A stretch of 64,000 nt of DNA from Saussurea involucrata (lineage: Eukaryota > Streptophyta > Magnoliopsida > Asterales > Asteraceae), in NCBI GenBank assembly GCA_033807775.1, contig CM066319.1:136512983-136576982 (forward strand), read 5' to 3'. The notes under the pieces are model-generated. The model was not told where the DNA came from. It made no database searches and worked only from the letters and a program-made list of their open reading frames with translations. Shown piece by piece: positions 46,340-57,227 of this stretch; position 1 is the stretch's first letter, and each line of letters opens with the position of its first letter. The translations under genes were made by a program, and so were the position numbers.

Positions 46340-46633
46340 CCAAGGAACCCGCATGCTTGTGGCCCCAAAACGCGTTGTGTCTGGTAAGGCCAAGGTTTAC
46401 TAATATACCCAGCATCTCTCCTGTCCACGGCCGATGTGGGATATTCCTAAGGTGTTACACACACCCCCCCTTAGGGACTCATCGTCCTCGATGAGGTTTG
46501 CCCCACCATCCCGAACGGCACAGGAGTGGCTCTGATACCATTTGTAACACCCCGCTTACCACGACACAATATTGTCCGCTTTGCCCCACCGGCTCACGAC
46601 TTTGTTCTTGGCGACCTGGCAAGGACTTCGCAA

Positions 46634-46699
46634 GGACTTCCCAGGAGGTCACCCATCCTGGTACTACTCCCACCCAAGCACGCTTAACCACAGAGTTCC
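46634..46699 (-). ncRNA. 5S rRNA-like segment in Cassandra LTR (right)
   Basis: Same segment as in the left LTR with identical promoter boxes, in the 5' LTR of the element (minus strand). This copy would drive the element. Confidence 0.9.
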
Positions 46700-49576
46700 C
46701 AAGGAACCCGCATGCTTGTGGCCCCAAAACGCGTTGTGTCTGGTAAGGCCAAGGTTTACTAATATACCCAGCATCTCTCCTGTCCACGGCCGATGTGGGA
46801 TATGCCTAAGGTGTTACAGTAGAGCTCCTACTATCTGAAGCACAGGATCAGTGCTCGAGTCGGGGAAAGTCACGAAGAATCCAAGGAGTTGAGCGTGAGC
46901 GTTGTTAGTGTGAGTTATTATGCGCTAATAACTCGTTGTAATATCTACCCAGAATAGCCATCACAAGGAGGAACGACTATAGTAAACCTACTAGTACAGG
47001 TGTGTACTTGATTTGCTTTGATGGGATGATCGTTGGGGTAGTGACGAAGGTTATAAATTAGTAGTTGTTGGAATAAAAGGACGATTCTAGTATTGATCAC
47101 TTGGGGTGACGATAAGGATGATGTTTGTTTCGGGCCAAGATGGATGATTGTGCTAGAATCATAGGCTTATAGCGCCGACTTTGATTTGAGGAAAAATCGT
47201 AGGGATTATTTGATGTAATTTCTCAACTTGCCTAAGAGGTTTAAATGTCCGGATGACGTTAGTGGACCGGAGAGATTTGGAGGAGTAGGAGTCGGGGCGT
47301 AGAATGCCGACTAAGTCATGCACAAAGTTTGATTTTGAAATAGATTGCATTAACAAATTCTTGTGTTTCAAATCATTTTATGGATGGTGTTTTATAATTT
47401 TGGGAAATGTTCAGCACACACACAAGATTTTGAATTATGGTTTTGAAAGTGCATGAAATCGTTTTATCACGGGAGTGCAAACTTTGTTAGAATTTGTCTC
47501 ATTTCGTTATTTTGCAACGGTTCTTTCAGGAAAGATGATATCCGTGTTTTGTGGTGTTTAAGATGTTGGGCAAGTGACTACGACTTGTGACTTTAACATT
47601 GGAACTCCTCCACATATGTTAGAGTTGAGACGGAAAGTTACATTCCACGATGTCTGTATAAAACTATTTGAGTGATTTGGTTAAAATAAGTGTTGTTTTA
47701 CGGCATGTTGAGTCGTGTGGGTTTAATTTCACGAGGTGCATATCTTATTTGTTTATGTGACCATTTGGGGAAATCTTGGAAATCAATTTAAAGAACCCCA
47801 CCTTTTGAGATTTTATGAGATTTTAGTCGATATTTTCAAATGATGGAAACGAATTGGTTTTTATCTTTAAGTTTGAAACTTACACGAGACAGTTGTGTTT
47901 TAACAAAAATATATTTGTAAACCGTTTCATCGTTTTGTATGACTAGCCGACGCGCGAAAAATTTGTTGGTAAACCATGTGCCACGACATTTTATGTTTAA
48001 AAAGAGAAATTTTGGGGTCAAACGTCGTGGAACTGATTTTGAAATTATGTGCACACTTTTGTCGCACCCGGTGTAAGGTCGAGCGGTTACTTTAAGTACA
48101 TGTCATGAGTCAACCCATACTAGAACCGTGACGGTTCATTTTTAAAGAAATTAATTATTTCGCTTTGTGTTTTGTAAGTAAACTGAACGGCAATTGAATG
48201 ATTTTCAACATGATTTTACTATGTGAGACGAGCGTGTCCATTTTTGCGTAACTACCGACCTGGTAATAGTAGTTTTATTGCATACGATCTTTTTGAGAAT
48301 TTTAAGGGTGCGAGTCCTTTTGGAAAAACTCTTTTGTTTAACTCGTGTTGAGTTTGGGACTAATGTTGATTTTAGAGTATTGCTTGCTTGAACTTTATTT
48401 AAACGCGTTTTGACCGACTTATAGGTCTAACAAGCGTGGAGCATTTTACTCGGTTTTAATGGCTCGATGGGGAGTCTTGTTGATGGGTTGTTTTGTTGCA
48501 CAGTTTTGCATTTATCGCATGGTGAGTATTTTACATGTTTGGGTGAGTGAGTCATTCCGGGATAGGCATGCTGTTGGTAGACTGTTTGGCATTAGATCCT
48601 TAGGCATGTTGTCAGTCGTTGGTAAGGGTCGGTTGGGTATCTCGGGGTGGGACCCCGGTATTCATGTGTTATGACCTTGACTTTCCAGTAGGCATTAGGA
48701 GGATATAGTCATGGGCACTTACCTGGGAGGTAGTTCCGATGCGCCGGGCCTTGAGACGTACCTGAGAGGTAGACGTTAAGGTGTATCTTGATACGGTGTA
48801 ACTAGGCTTCGTAGAGCGAGTGTGGAGGATAAGTAGACGGTGGAAAGTTGGGTATTCCACGCGTGTTAGTACTGTAGGCCGAATAGTATCGGTTAAGGGA
48901 ATGATGCCCTTTGTAATTAAGAGCATAAATGCGCAGTAACCTTTTGAGGTAAGTAGTATATTTAGGTGTCGACTTTGGGGCTTGAGGCCAAACACCTTAG
49001 TGTAATCGGAGATTTGTAGCTGATTTTAAAATAATTATGGTGATGGTAGTAGTAACCCTGAGATGCTTAATTGTGATGAATGGTTATGGTGGAATGACCT
49101 TCGTGGGTGATTATAAGTTTACTAGTTTGATGATCCGTGTGAAATAAATTTTGGGAGTCTATAGAACTCGTGGAAGTAATCGGCAGTAATAGTAGGAATG
49201 ATCGGATTCGAGTATCCTGTAGGGTATATTGGTGAGCACCTTTAGAATGGTTATAGCTTGAAAGTCGAATCGGGATGTATGGAACATCTAAGGTTGGGAG
49301 GCAACCGAAGTCGTTTGACTAGGAATGAATCCAGTTGTGGGAGTGTTCTTCCGATCATAATTTCAGTGTCCTTGAAGGAGTTTTGTTAGTAAGAAAAGTA
49401 TTCGAGAATTTCTAGACGGGGTGAGAAATTTAGATTCTAGTTGAGGAAGGTCCAGTGGCCGCACCGAAGGGGTTCGAGTGGACGTGGGAACCCGAAACGG
49501 AGATGCACGAGAACTATTCCGAGTTATTCGTCGGTCTAGAATTCGAGGACGAAGTCTAATCCAAGTGGGGGAGAGT

Positions 49577-51978
49577 TGTAAAGCCCGTATCCCGGTATGT
49601 AATTTCTTTTTATTAATTCTTTTCTTTAAGTTTTATTTAACGAGGTTTCCATTAGCGGGGTTAGACGATTTGGACCTAATTGTTAAACATGTCAAAAGGT
49701 TGGTTAGTTTGCGAGAAGGATGTAGTTGAGGGACCAAATTTGTTAAAGGGCCAAAGTAGTGTAGTTTCGGCCCATGCAAAACCCAAAACCGAATCCATGT
49801 TTCATTTTTTTTAGAGTGTTGGTTTCGTGGCTTGGCAAGGAAGGAAAGAGGTAAAGAAGAGAGAAACCCTACGGCCTCCCCCTCCCTCACGTTCTCTCGA
49901 CCGAGTTCCCCCCCCCCCCCCCTCGTCGGTTTCTCTTCTTCGCCACTGCTGTGCAACCCCACAGCCACCGCCAGTGCCCCCGGCGCAGCCCTGTCGGCGA
50001 GAGAGAGAGAGAGAGAGGTGCGAAGAGAGAGAGGTGCGAGAAGAGAGATTGACGCCGGAGAAGAGAGAGTGACGCCGGAGAAGAGAGAGTAACGCCGGAG
50101 AGAGAGAGAGACGCCGTCGTTTTGCTGCCGGAAAAGAGGAGGAAGAAGGGTTCGTCGAGGTAGGTTTGTTTCTCTTTTCGTTGTGTTGTCGTTTGCCAAT
50201 TTTCTGCCGTAAAGCGCCACCACCACCGCCGTAGCCACGGCTGCCGGCGGTGGGGCCGCCGCTGCACGCCGCCGTGGTGGCGGCAGAGGGGTGGGTGCAG
50301 GTGTGTGAAGGTGTGCGGGTGTGTGTGCGGCGGTGTGGTTGCGGGTGAGTCGGGATGGGCGATGTTGGAAGGTTCCGCCGGGAGGTGTTACCGTAACCAC
50401 CGTCGCCGCCGCCAACCACCACCACCGCCGGAGGCGGCAGTGGATAGTGCACGGCTGTGGACCAGCCTAGTATGACCTTTTTCCAGTAAGCTTTTAGACT
50501 TTCCGGGTCTGTTTGGATTAAGTTATGACTTAATGGTTTAATAAGCTATAGTTGTCATTTTATGTGGAAAGTATGAATCTGTCACTGTTTTACGATGGCC
50601 ATAACTTTTCCGTCGTAGCTCGGGTTGAGGCGAATCCGGTGCCCACGGTTCACATTCTGTGCCGGGCACACTTTTCGTGTTTTAGCGGAAGTCTGGTTCG
50701 GCCTCTAACTAGGCGTAAAATGGCTGTTTTCACAGCAGGTCTGCACATGACAGCTTCGTGTCCTGTTTTTGTAAAATCCATATTAAATTGTAGAAAAATC
50801 GTTAGAACGCGTACGATATGTCCCTGGAACCCTAAGACATAGAACTAACTGATTATGGAATAATAATTCTGGGTTGATGAGTTTAAGAGGGGCTAATCAG
50901 GTCCCGAACAGACCTGTGTTTTTAGAGTAAAAGCTGGAATAGTTAACTTGTAATCTAGTAGTTGTGAATTTGGGTTAGGACTTCGTGGTGACGTTTGATA
51001 TCACTTATTTAGGTGGAAAAAGGTGAGTTGGTGTTGGCCGGTTCGTGTTGCTGTTGAGGACATAAGCTCTGCGTTTGAGGTGAGTTCTCTCACTATATAG
51101 GATGGAAATTATATTTGTGTTACTATAGCTCGGGTGTGATAGTTATGATTGTTTGTTGATATTATTGTGTTATGGGGTATATATAATTGTGTATATATAT
51201 TGAACTGTGATTGATGTACTTCTTGATGGATGTTCAAGAAGTATATGTGTTTGTATAATGAGTTGCGATTATATTTTCTTGATGGACGTTCCAAGAAGTA
51301 TAAGGCTTATTATTAATTGTGATATATTTTCTTGATGGATGTTCCAAGAAGTATATGTGTTTGTATAATGAGTTGCGATTATATTTTCTTGATGGACGTT
51401 CCAAGAAGTATAAGGCTTATCATTAATTGTGATATATTTTCTTGATGGATGTTCCAAGAAGTATATGTGTTTGTATAATGAGTTGCGATCATATTTTCTT
51501 GATGGACGTTCCAAGAAGTATAAGGCTTATTACCTTAATTGTGATATATTTTCTTGCTGGATGTTCCAAGAAATATATGTGCTGGTATATTTGGTATATA
51601 TAAATTTGGGTGCAAGATGTGATTGCATGGTATGAGTTGGTTGTGATAACTAGCTGTTTAAGGGTGATGCTGATATAATTGCGATCCTATATATGGTTTG
51701 AATTCACTAAGCCTTGTGCTTACCGTTTCCTATTTTAATGTGGTTTCAGGTGCTTGTGGCTCCAAGGCGTGACGGGTACACACTGGCGCGCGTGAAGAGT
51801 TTTTATAATCATGAGATTAGAGTTATTATTAAACAATTTAATTTCCGCTGTTTATTATTACTGAGATTATTTATTATTGAATTTGCAAACGAAACGGTGT
51901 TGGATATTTAATAAGGTTTTATTTATTAAAATGTCTATTTTTAAAGTTAAAATTTATTGTAATTTTTGGGACGTTACA
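49577..51978 (+). mobile_element. LARD 3' LTR (2402 bp)
   Basis: Same termini as the 5' LTR but 161 bp shorter, mainly because it has fewer 110-bp units. Splice-like signals are complete: donor GAG/GTAGGT at 50160, acceptor TTTAG ending 51012, exon 2 at 51013-51079, donor GAG/GTGAGT at 51080-51085, hairpin at 51708-51722 and acceptor TTTCAG ending 51749. The C run is 15 (49908-49922). Confidence 0.93.
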
Positions 51979-52254
51979 ACATTATTTATGTTTATATGAT
52001 AAAAGTCTAAAATGAAAAAATAAAAAAGTAAGAGATTAAAAGTAAACTACATAGGTTAGTAAATGTAAGGTATAAATATTGAAAATTTAATTAAGGAGAG
52101 ATTTAAGGAGGAGTGAATGTGAGTGTGTTAATTGAACTTGTAATGTAAATGCGTCTAGATACATGTTTAGGCGGGAAAACAATAAAGTCGGCTCACCAGA
52201 AGACGACACGTGACATGCTAGTTACTTATTTATTATATGTATAGATATGTATAT

Positions 52255-52502
52255 AAAGGAGAATGTAAGTGAGAGGGTTAAGGATAGGCTTCCATGCTCA
52301 TTTATCTATTTTTATAGAATTTTTTTATTAAAAAAAAACCATACATTAAATGTTCTCATTAATTAATAATCATTTTTCATTTTATAATTCTATAAGATAG
52401 ATAACATTATAAATCAATCAATATAAATCAAAACTTATTTAATAAAATATATTTTTTATTTATTTAATTTTTTGTTTTTTTAGTAAAATAACAATCATCA
52501 AT

Positions 52503-52505
<3 letters not shown>
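52255..52505. repeat. AT-rich repeat unit R1
   Basis: AAAGGAGAATGTAAGTGAGAG to AACAATCATCAATCA. The same unit recurs at 53435, 54479 and 55557, each preceded and followed by an AT microsatellite. It may be the 5' part of the Helitron-like element that ends at 58402, but no 5' TC terminus is clear. R1 is the least interrupted of the first three. Confidence 0.7.

Positions 52506-52596
<91 letters not shown>
52506..52596. repeat. (TA)n microsatellite
   Basis: About 45 TA dinucleotides, the longest of several AT tracts that separate the R units and serve as insertion targets. Confidence 0.97.
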
Positions 52597-52599
<3 letters not shown>

Positions 52600-53418
52600 G
52601 GGCGTAGCCAGAATTATAATTTAAGGGGGGCTCCGCTCAAAGATCTCAAGTTTAGTTTGTCGAATGAAGTTATTTAAATAAGAGGTTAACATGATATATA
52701 CGATTAATGTTAGTCCTTTTATTAGGAAATTTGTGTTGTAATTAGTGGTTGATTAAAGAACAAAAAAACCCATTAATATTTTAACTTATGTTTGTAAAAT
52801 GTTAGAAGAGGAATGGATATTTTATATTGCATTGTTAATTAACAAAATATATGTATTTATTATTAAGTGAGCCATTACTGTTACTAACTTATGAATATAT
52901 CATAAACGATGCCAATGTATATATTATATCTATAGGGCGAAAAACAGATTTCATAATATGATAAACAACAAAATATCATTAAGAAGTCTAAAAAGATAAT
53001 TTTATAAAACTATTGATTTATATATTTAGGAATTTCATTTGTACAATGATATAAATAAAATTTAATTTATTATAATATTTGAACAATATTTATTTTTTTG
53101 TAAATGAAAAACAATAGAAAGTTTTTTTTAATGATAATATAAAGGTAAATATCCAGAATTATATATATTTATAAGTATTTTAAAAATCAAACTGGTCCAT
53201 GTGGTGGTAACCAAAAATAGAAAATATAGACAATTAAATAAAACCTTAGATTAAAAAGAAAAAGTAAGTGAAAGGGGTAAAAGAGATTCGATCCTGGGTT
53301 TTATATGTAACGAGAGAGGGCTGTAACCATCTGAGCTATTTTGTCATATGTGTTTTATTTTCCATTATATCATATTAGAGGAAACGTTAGGAGGGGCTCA
53401 GCACTGGCTCCGCCACTG
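52597..53418. mobile_element. Non-autonomous DNA transposon with CAGGGGCGTAGCCAG ends
   Basis: Left end CAGGGGCGTAGCCAG and right end complement CAGTGGCGGAGCCAG form a 15-bp imperfect inverted repeat. Both ends lie in TA repeats, so the TSD cannot be read. The termini resemble hAT-type plant elements. It is 822 bp and non-coding. Near the right end the minus strand has tRNA-like box A (TAGCTCAGATGGTTA) and box B (GGATCGAATCT) motifs at about 53286-53340. Confidence 0.65.
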
Positions 53419-53434
53419 ATATATATATATATAT

Positions 53435-54448
53435 AAAGGAGAATGTAGTTGAGAGGGTTAAGGATAGACTTCCATGCCCATTTATCTATTTTTATAAAAT
53501 TTTGATTTATTTAAAAAAAACCATACATTAAGGCTATGTTTGGCAAACTAGCTGATAAGCTAGCTGGTAGCAGATAAGCTAGCTGTTGACTCATAAGCTA
53601 ACTGATGAAAAAGTCATGTTTGGCAAAACTAGCTTATAAACATGTAAAATGACCAAAATGGACATCTTCAAAAAAATTATCAATTACGATATTTAATTAT
53701 ATAAATAAAACAAATTTATAAAAATATAATATGTTAATTAATACAACCAATGTAGTAAAGAAAAAAATTAAATAATATAACATGTTAATTAAAAGAAATT
53801 AAAATTTATTATTACATATATACCATAAATTTTTAATTTGTTAAAACAGGTTTTAGAAAGAAAAATATATTAACTTATGATTTTAAATAACTGTTACATA
53901 TAATATGAAAAAAATAATCAAATAATACTTAAAAAGATAATAGTAGTTGGTAATTAAAATATATTAATTAATATTATAAAATATATAAAAATAATTTATA
54001 TGATTAACAATAACTCTAAATAATTAAAAGTTAATATCAATATATAATTAAAAATTAATTTAATAATTTTCAATTAATATTAATAATTTTTTAATTAATT
54101 AATAATAATTAAATAATAAAATTAATATTTATTAATAATAATAGTTATTAAATAATAATAAGGGGCAATTTTGAAATATTCATAAAAAGCTACTAAAACG
54201 CTACTTCAAGTAGCGTTTCAAAAAAACTAATTTATAAGCTAGCTTATGGTCATCCAAACATGTACATCAAAAAAACTATTTTTTTTGCCAAACAATGCCT
54301 AAATGTTCTCATTAATTAATAATTTTTTTCATTTTATAATTCTATAAAATAGATAACATTATAAATCAAATCAATATAAATCAAAACTTATTTAATAAAA
54401 TATATTTTTTATTTATTTAATTTTTTGTTTTTCTTAGAAAACTAACAT

Positions 54449-54450
<2 letters not shown>
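53435..54450. repeat. AT-rich repeat unit R2, interrupted by a MITE
   Basis: The same unit as R1, split at CATACATTAA by the Tourist-like MITE at 53532-54299. It ends in an AT tract at 54450. Confidence 0.7.
53532..54299. mobile_element. Tourist-like MITE, TSD TAA
   Basis: Starts GGCTATGTTTGGCAAAC and ends TTTTGCCAAACAATGCC, so the inverted termini are nearly perfect. TAA at 53529-53531 and 54300-54302. The empty site is visible in R1, R3 and R4 (CATACATTAAATGTTC). It is 768 bp, A/T rich and non-coding. The truncated relative is at 13138-13829. Confidence 0.88.
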
Positions 54451-54478
<28 letters not shown>

Positions 54479-54482
<4 letters not shown>

Positions 54483-55110
54483 GAGAATGTAGGTGAGAGG
54501 GTTAAGTATAGGCTTCCATGCCCATTTATCTATTTTTATAGAATTTTAATTTATTTAAAAAAATCATACATTAAATGTTGGGAAATTAATTAAAATACCC
54601 CAAGTTTGAAGTTGACTTACCAAAATACCCCAAAAAATGAAAAGTTTACTCAAATGCCCCAAATTTCCGTGGAGAGGGCCCTCTATAGCGGGCAGGGACC
54701 AATTGTGAAATTTTTTTCAAGATTATTTACACTTTCAGTCCCCACCGTGGGACCGCCGCGGGCCGCGATCGCGGGACTCCACCGTGGGCAGGGACTGAAA
54801 GTGTAAATATGAAGCACATAAAATTTCAAAAATGGTCCCTGCCCGCGATCGCGGGACTCCACCGTGGAAATTTGGGGCATTTGGGTAAACTTTTCATTTT
54901 TTGGTGTATTTTGGTAAGTCAACTTCAAACTTAGGGTATTTTAATTAATTTCCCTTAAATGTTCTTATTAATTAATAAAACTTTTCATTTTTCATTTTAT
55001 AATTCTATAAGATAGATAACATTATAAATCAAATCAATATAAATCAAAACTTATTTAATAAAACATATTTTTTATTTATTTAATTTTTTGTTTTTTTAGC
55101 AAACTAACAT

Positions 55111-55112
<2 letters not shown>
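54479..55112. repeat. AT-rich repeat unit R3, interrupted by a MULE MITE
   Basis: The same unit as R1, split within TTAAATGTT by the element at 54580-54954. An AT tract follows at 55113-55153. Confidence 0.7.
54580..54954. mobile_element. Mutator-like MITE with long inverted repeats, 9-bp TSD
   Basis: Starts GGGAAATTAATTAAAATACC and ends with its complement. The inverted repeats are about 90 bp. TTAAATGTT flanks it at 54571-54579 and 54955-54963. A 9-bp TSD and long inverted repeats are typical of Mutator-like elements. The centre is GC-rich, contains two copies of GATCGCGGGACTCCACCGTG and has no ORF of note. Confidence 0.9.
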
Positions 55113-55153
<41 letters not shown>

Positions 55154-55155
<2 letters not shown>

Positions 55156-55502
55156 CTGGGTATCTTTTGCAAACTAGTGTATTTGTACAAACTCGTACAA
55201 ACCATACCTAGCTTTATGATTTTGTAAATTTGGCTTCATGAATATTTATATATATATTTTGGCTTCATGAATATATAATTTGACTTCATGAATATATCAT
55301 TTGGCATTTTTAACTAATTTTTTTCGATGGAGCCCTAAAATACCCTTATTTTTGTAAAAAAATTAGTTAAAAATGCCAAATGATATATTCATGAAGCCAA
55401 AATATATATATAAATATTCATGAAGCCAAATTTACAAAATCATGAAGCTATGTATGGTTTGTACGAGTTTGTACAAATACACTAGTTTGCAAAAAATACC
55501 AC

Positions 55503-55505
<3 letters not shown>
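55154..55505. mobile_element. Foldback MITE in AT tract
   Basis: The outer arms (TTTGCAAACTAGTGTATTTG and complement) and inner arms (CATGAAGCCAAA and complement) make almost the whole 352 bp self-complementary. It is flanked by TA repeats on both sides, so no TSD can be read. Confidence 0.8.
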
Positions 55506-55556
<51 letters not shown>

Positions 55557-55560
<4 letters not shown>

Positions 55561-55846
55561 GAGAATGTAGGTGAGAGGGTTAAGGATAGGCTTCCATGCC
55601 CATTTATCTATTTTTATAGAATTTTAATTTATTTTTAAAAAATCATACATTAAATGTTCTCATTAATTAATAAAACTTTTCATTTTTCATTTTTCATTTT
55701 ATAAATCTATAAGATAGATAACATTATAAACCAAATCAATATAAATCAAAACTTATTTAATAAAATATATTTTTTATTTTTTTTAGCAAACTAACAATGA
55801 TTATAAATCAAAACTTTTAAATTATTTTATTTTCTTAGTAAGATAC
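55557..55846. repeat. AT-rich repeat unit R4
   Basis: Begins like R1 and runs on into sequence that resumes at 58163. Its last 72 bp (55775-55846) are repeated exactly at 58163-58234, on the other side of a 2.3-kb insertion. The combined unit probably belongs to the Helitron-like element ending at 58402. Confidence 0.65.
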
Positions 55847-57227
55847 GCTTTGTTTACAATTTTGGTTTCAAAGCTTATAAAGAATTTTGATTTGAAAATT
55901 AGATGTTCTCACTAGGCCTAATCTTTTCAAATTAAATTTTCTTACCAGGTACTAGCTTGGGAAGGGATACAAAAGGATGAGTGTCGAGGAGTACCAGAGT
56001 TATGCTTTTGGATTTGTGATGGAGATTTTAGTGTTATAGGAGACATTTTGAAAGATGTTGTGAACAACGGTTATAATCTAATTTTGTTGATCAGGGATTA
56101 GATTAGCTGGTTGTTATGATAGCTTGTGTATGTTTGAAACTCGTCACAAATTCTTCGGTGTAAATGAAAGTTTGAAATTATAGTGGTAAAACTCTGATAA
56201 ATTTAAGGTTTAAATTTATTGTGAATTTCAGGGTGTTTCACCATTTATGAGAAAAAAATAGAACGACGGAGAAGAGGAACATACTTTCTTAGTTAGGAAA
56301 GATTTCCAAAAGTAAGAAATTAGGGTTTTATACGAGTTTCCTTATTGGTAAAAAAACTTGTAAAGATGATTTTCCAGTTTTGAGGATTAATAAAACTGGT
56401 AGAAAACTATGTTTTACCAGTTTCCTTTTAATGAAGGATTCTGGAAAAACGTATTTAAGAAGAGAGATAGTTTAAAGAGTATTTTTAAACTAAAGAAAAC
56501 TTTTTAAGGTTTTTAAGATGAAATCATGAAGGAAGATGATCTTTTAAGAATAAAAACACATTTTGATCTTTGTAAACAAAGATTTAAGATCAAAAGAAGA
56601 GTTTTTGTTATCCAACATGCATTAAGGATTAGAAGTAGGAACCTGTTTTCTTGAAGGTTTGAGGATCAACGTCTTAGGTTCAAAGTTCATTCGAATGCAA
56701 AGGATTTTTCTTGCCTTGAGAGTATTTTGTGTGCGTAAAGAGGAAAAATATAAACGATAGTTGTTTATATAGGAATGAGAGAGGATAGAGAAAGGGTGAC
56801 GAGCGGGAAAAATACTCATCATGACACGGACACGTCCCACGAAGATGATTGGACAAGAAGTGTAACGGACGAACGTGTCAGACAAAAAGGCATGCCATGG
56901 TTTATCCTCTTTTAATGATGTCCCAAGAAACTGTCGTTTTAGTTTTCAAAAGGCATCCCTGATTGTTTAAAAGTATCAGGGTTGGATTGATTTTTGAAGA
57001 ATCACTGATGAAAAATATCAGTGATGAGTTTATCTTTTTCAACGAGGATCACTGATAGAGAAATGTCAGTGATCGAGTTTTCTTTTGAAAGACATCTTAC
57101 TGAAGAAAACTTCAGTGATATAGGATAGAGAACATACCTTAGTATCAGAGAACATTTATTCAGAGATTATAAGATGAACAGAAGAGATAGAACCTTATTG
57201 CTGACATAATGCATAAACGCTGAAGAA

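Larger units (their letters stand above)
46184..46818 (-). mobile_element. Cassandra TRIM element, TSD GTAGA
   Basis: Two 276-bp LTRs (46184-46459, 46543-46818; TGTAACACC to GGTGTTACA) around an 83-bp internal region that holds only a polypurine tract (minus strand AAGGGGGGGTGTG) and a PBS (46529-46540, minus strand). GTAGA at 46179-46183 and 46819-46823 is the target duplication. The LTRs carry 5S rRNA-like sequence, the hallmark of Cassandra terminal-repeat retrotransposons in miniature. The element has no coding capacity and must be mobilised in trans. The two LTRs differ at a few sites. Confidence 0.95.
45165..49576 (+). mobile_element. LARD internal region, non-coding
   Basis: Begins with a PBS (TGGTATCAGAGC, 45168-45179) and ends with the purine tract AAGTGGGGGAGAGT. 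No protein similarity. Long stretches match the minus-strand LARD in reverse complement (for example 46830-47400 with about 20000-20600), but the 46-bp array is absent. It is interrupted by the Cassandra element. Confidence 0.85.
42602..51978 (+). mobile_element. Plus-strand LARD, TSD ACATT
   Basis: LTRs at 42602-45164 and 49577-51978, PBS at 45168-45179 and polypurine tract at 49563-49576. ACATT flanks it at 42597-42601 and 51979-51983. The internal region (4.4 kb, including a Cassandra insertion) has no recognisable coding sequence. Many stretches match the three-LTR LARD at 15404-29841 (same LTR ends TGTAAAGCCCG and GGGACGTTACA, shared internal blocks), so the two are related lineages in opposite orientation. 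Confidence 0.93.
41944..52245 (-). mobile_element. Second Helitron, split by a LARD
   Basis: The minus-strand 5' end TCTATACATATAATAAATAAG at 52245 (after A) resembles the start of the neighbouring Helitron. The 3' end is CTAG at 41944-41947 (before T), with an imperfect hairpin at 41956-41970 (TCGC-GCGA core). Without the LARD (42602-51978) and its TSD it is about 920 bp and non-coding. It lies 4 bp from the first Helitron, head to tail. Confidence 0.55.

Noticed and set aside
46079..46838. Open frames of about 80-100 codons on both strands over Cassandra
   Set aside because: They overlap the 5S-like LTRs and the PBS and exist twice only because the LTR is repeated.
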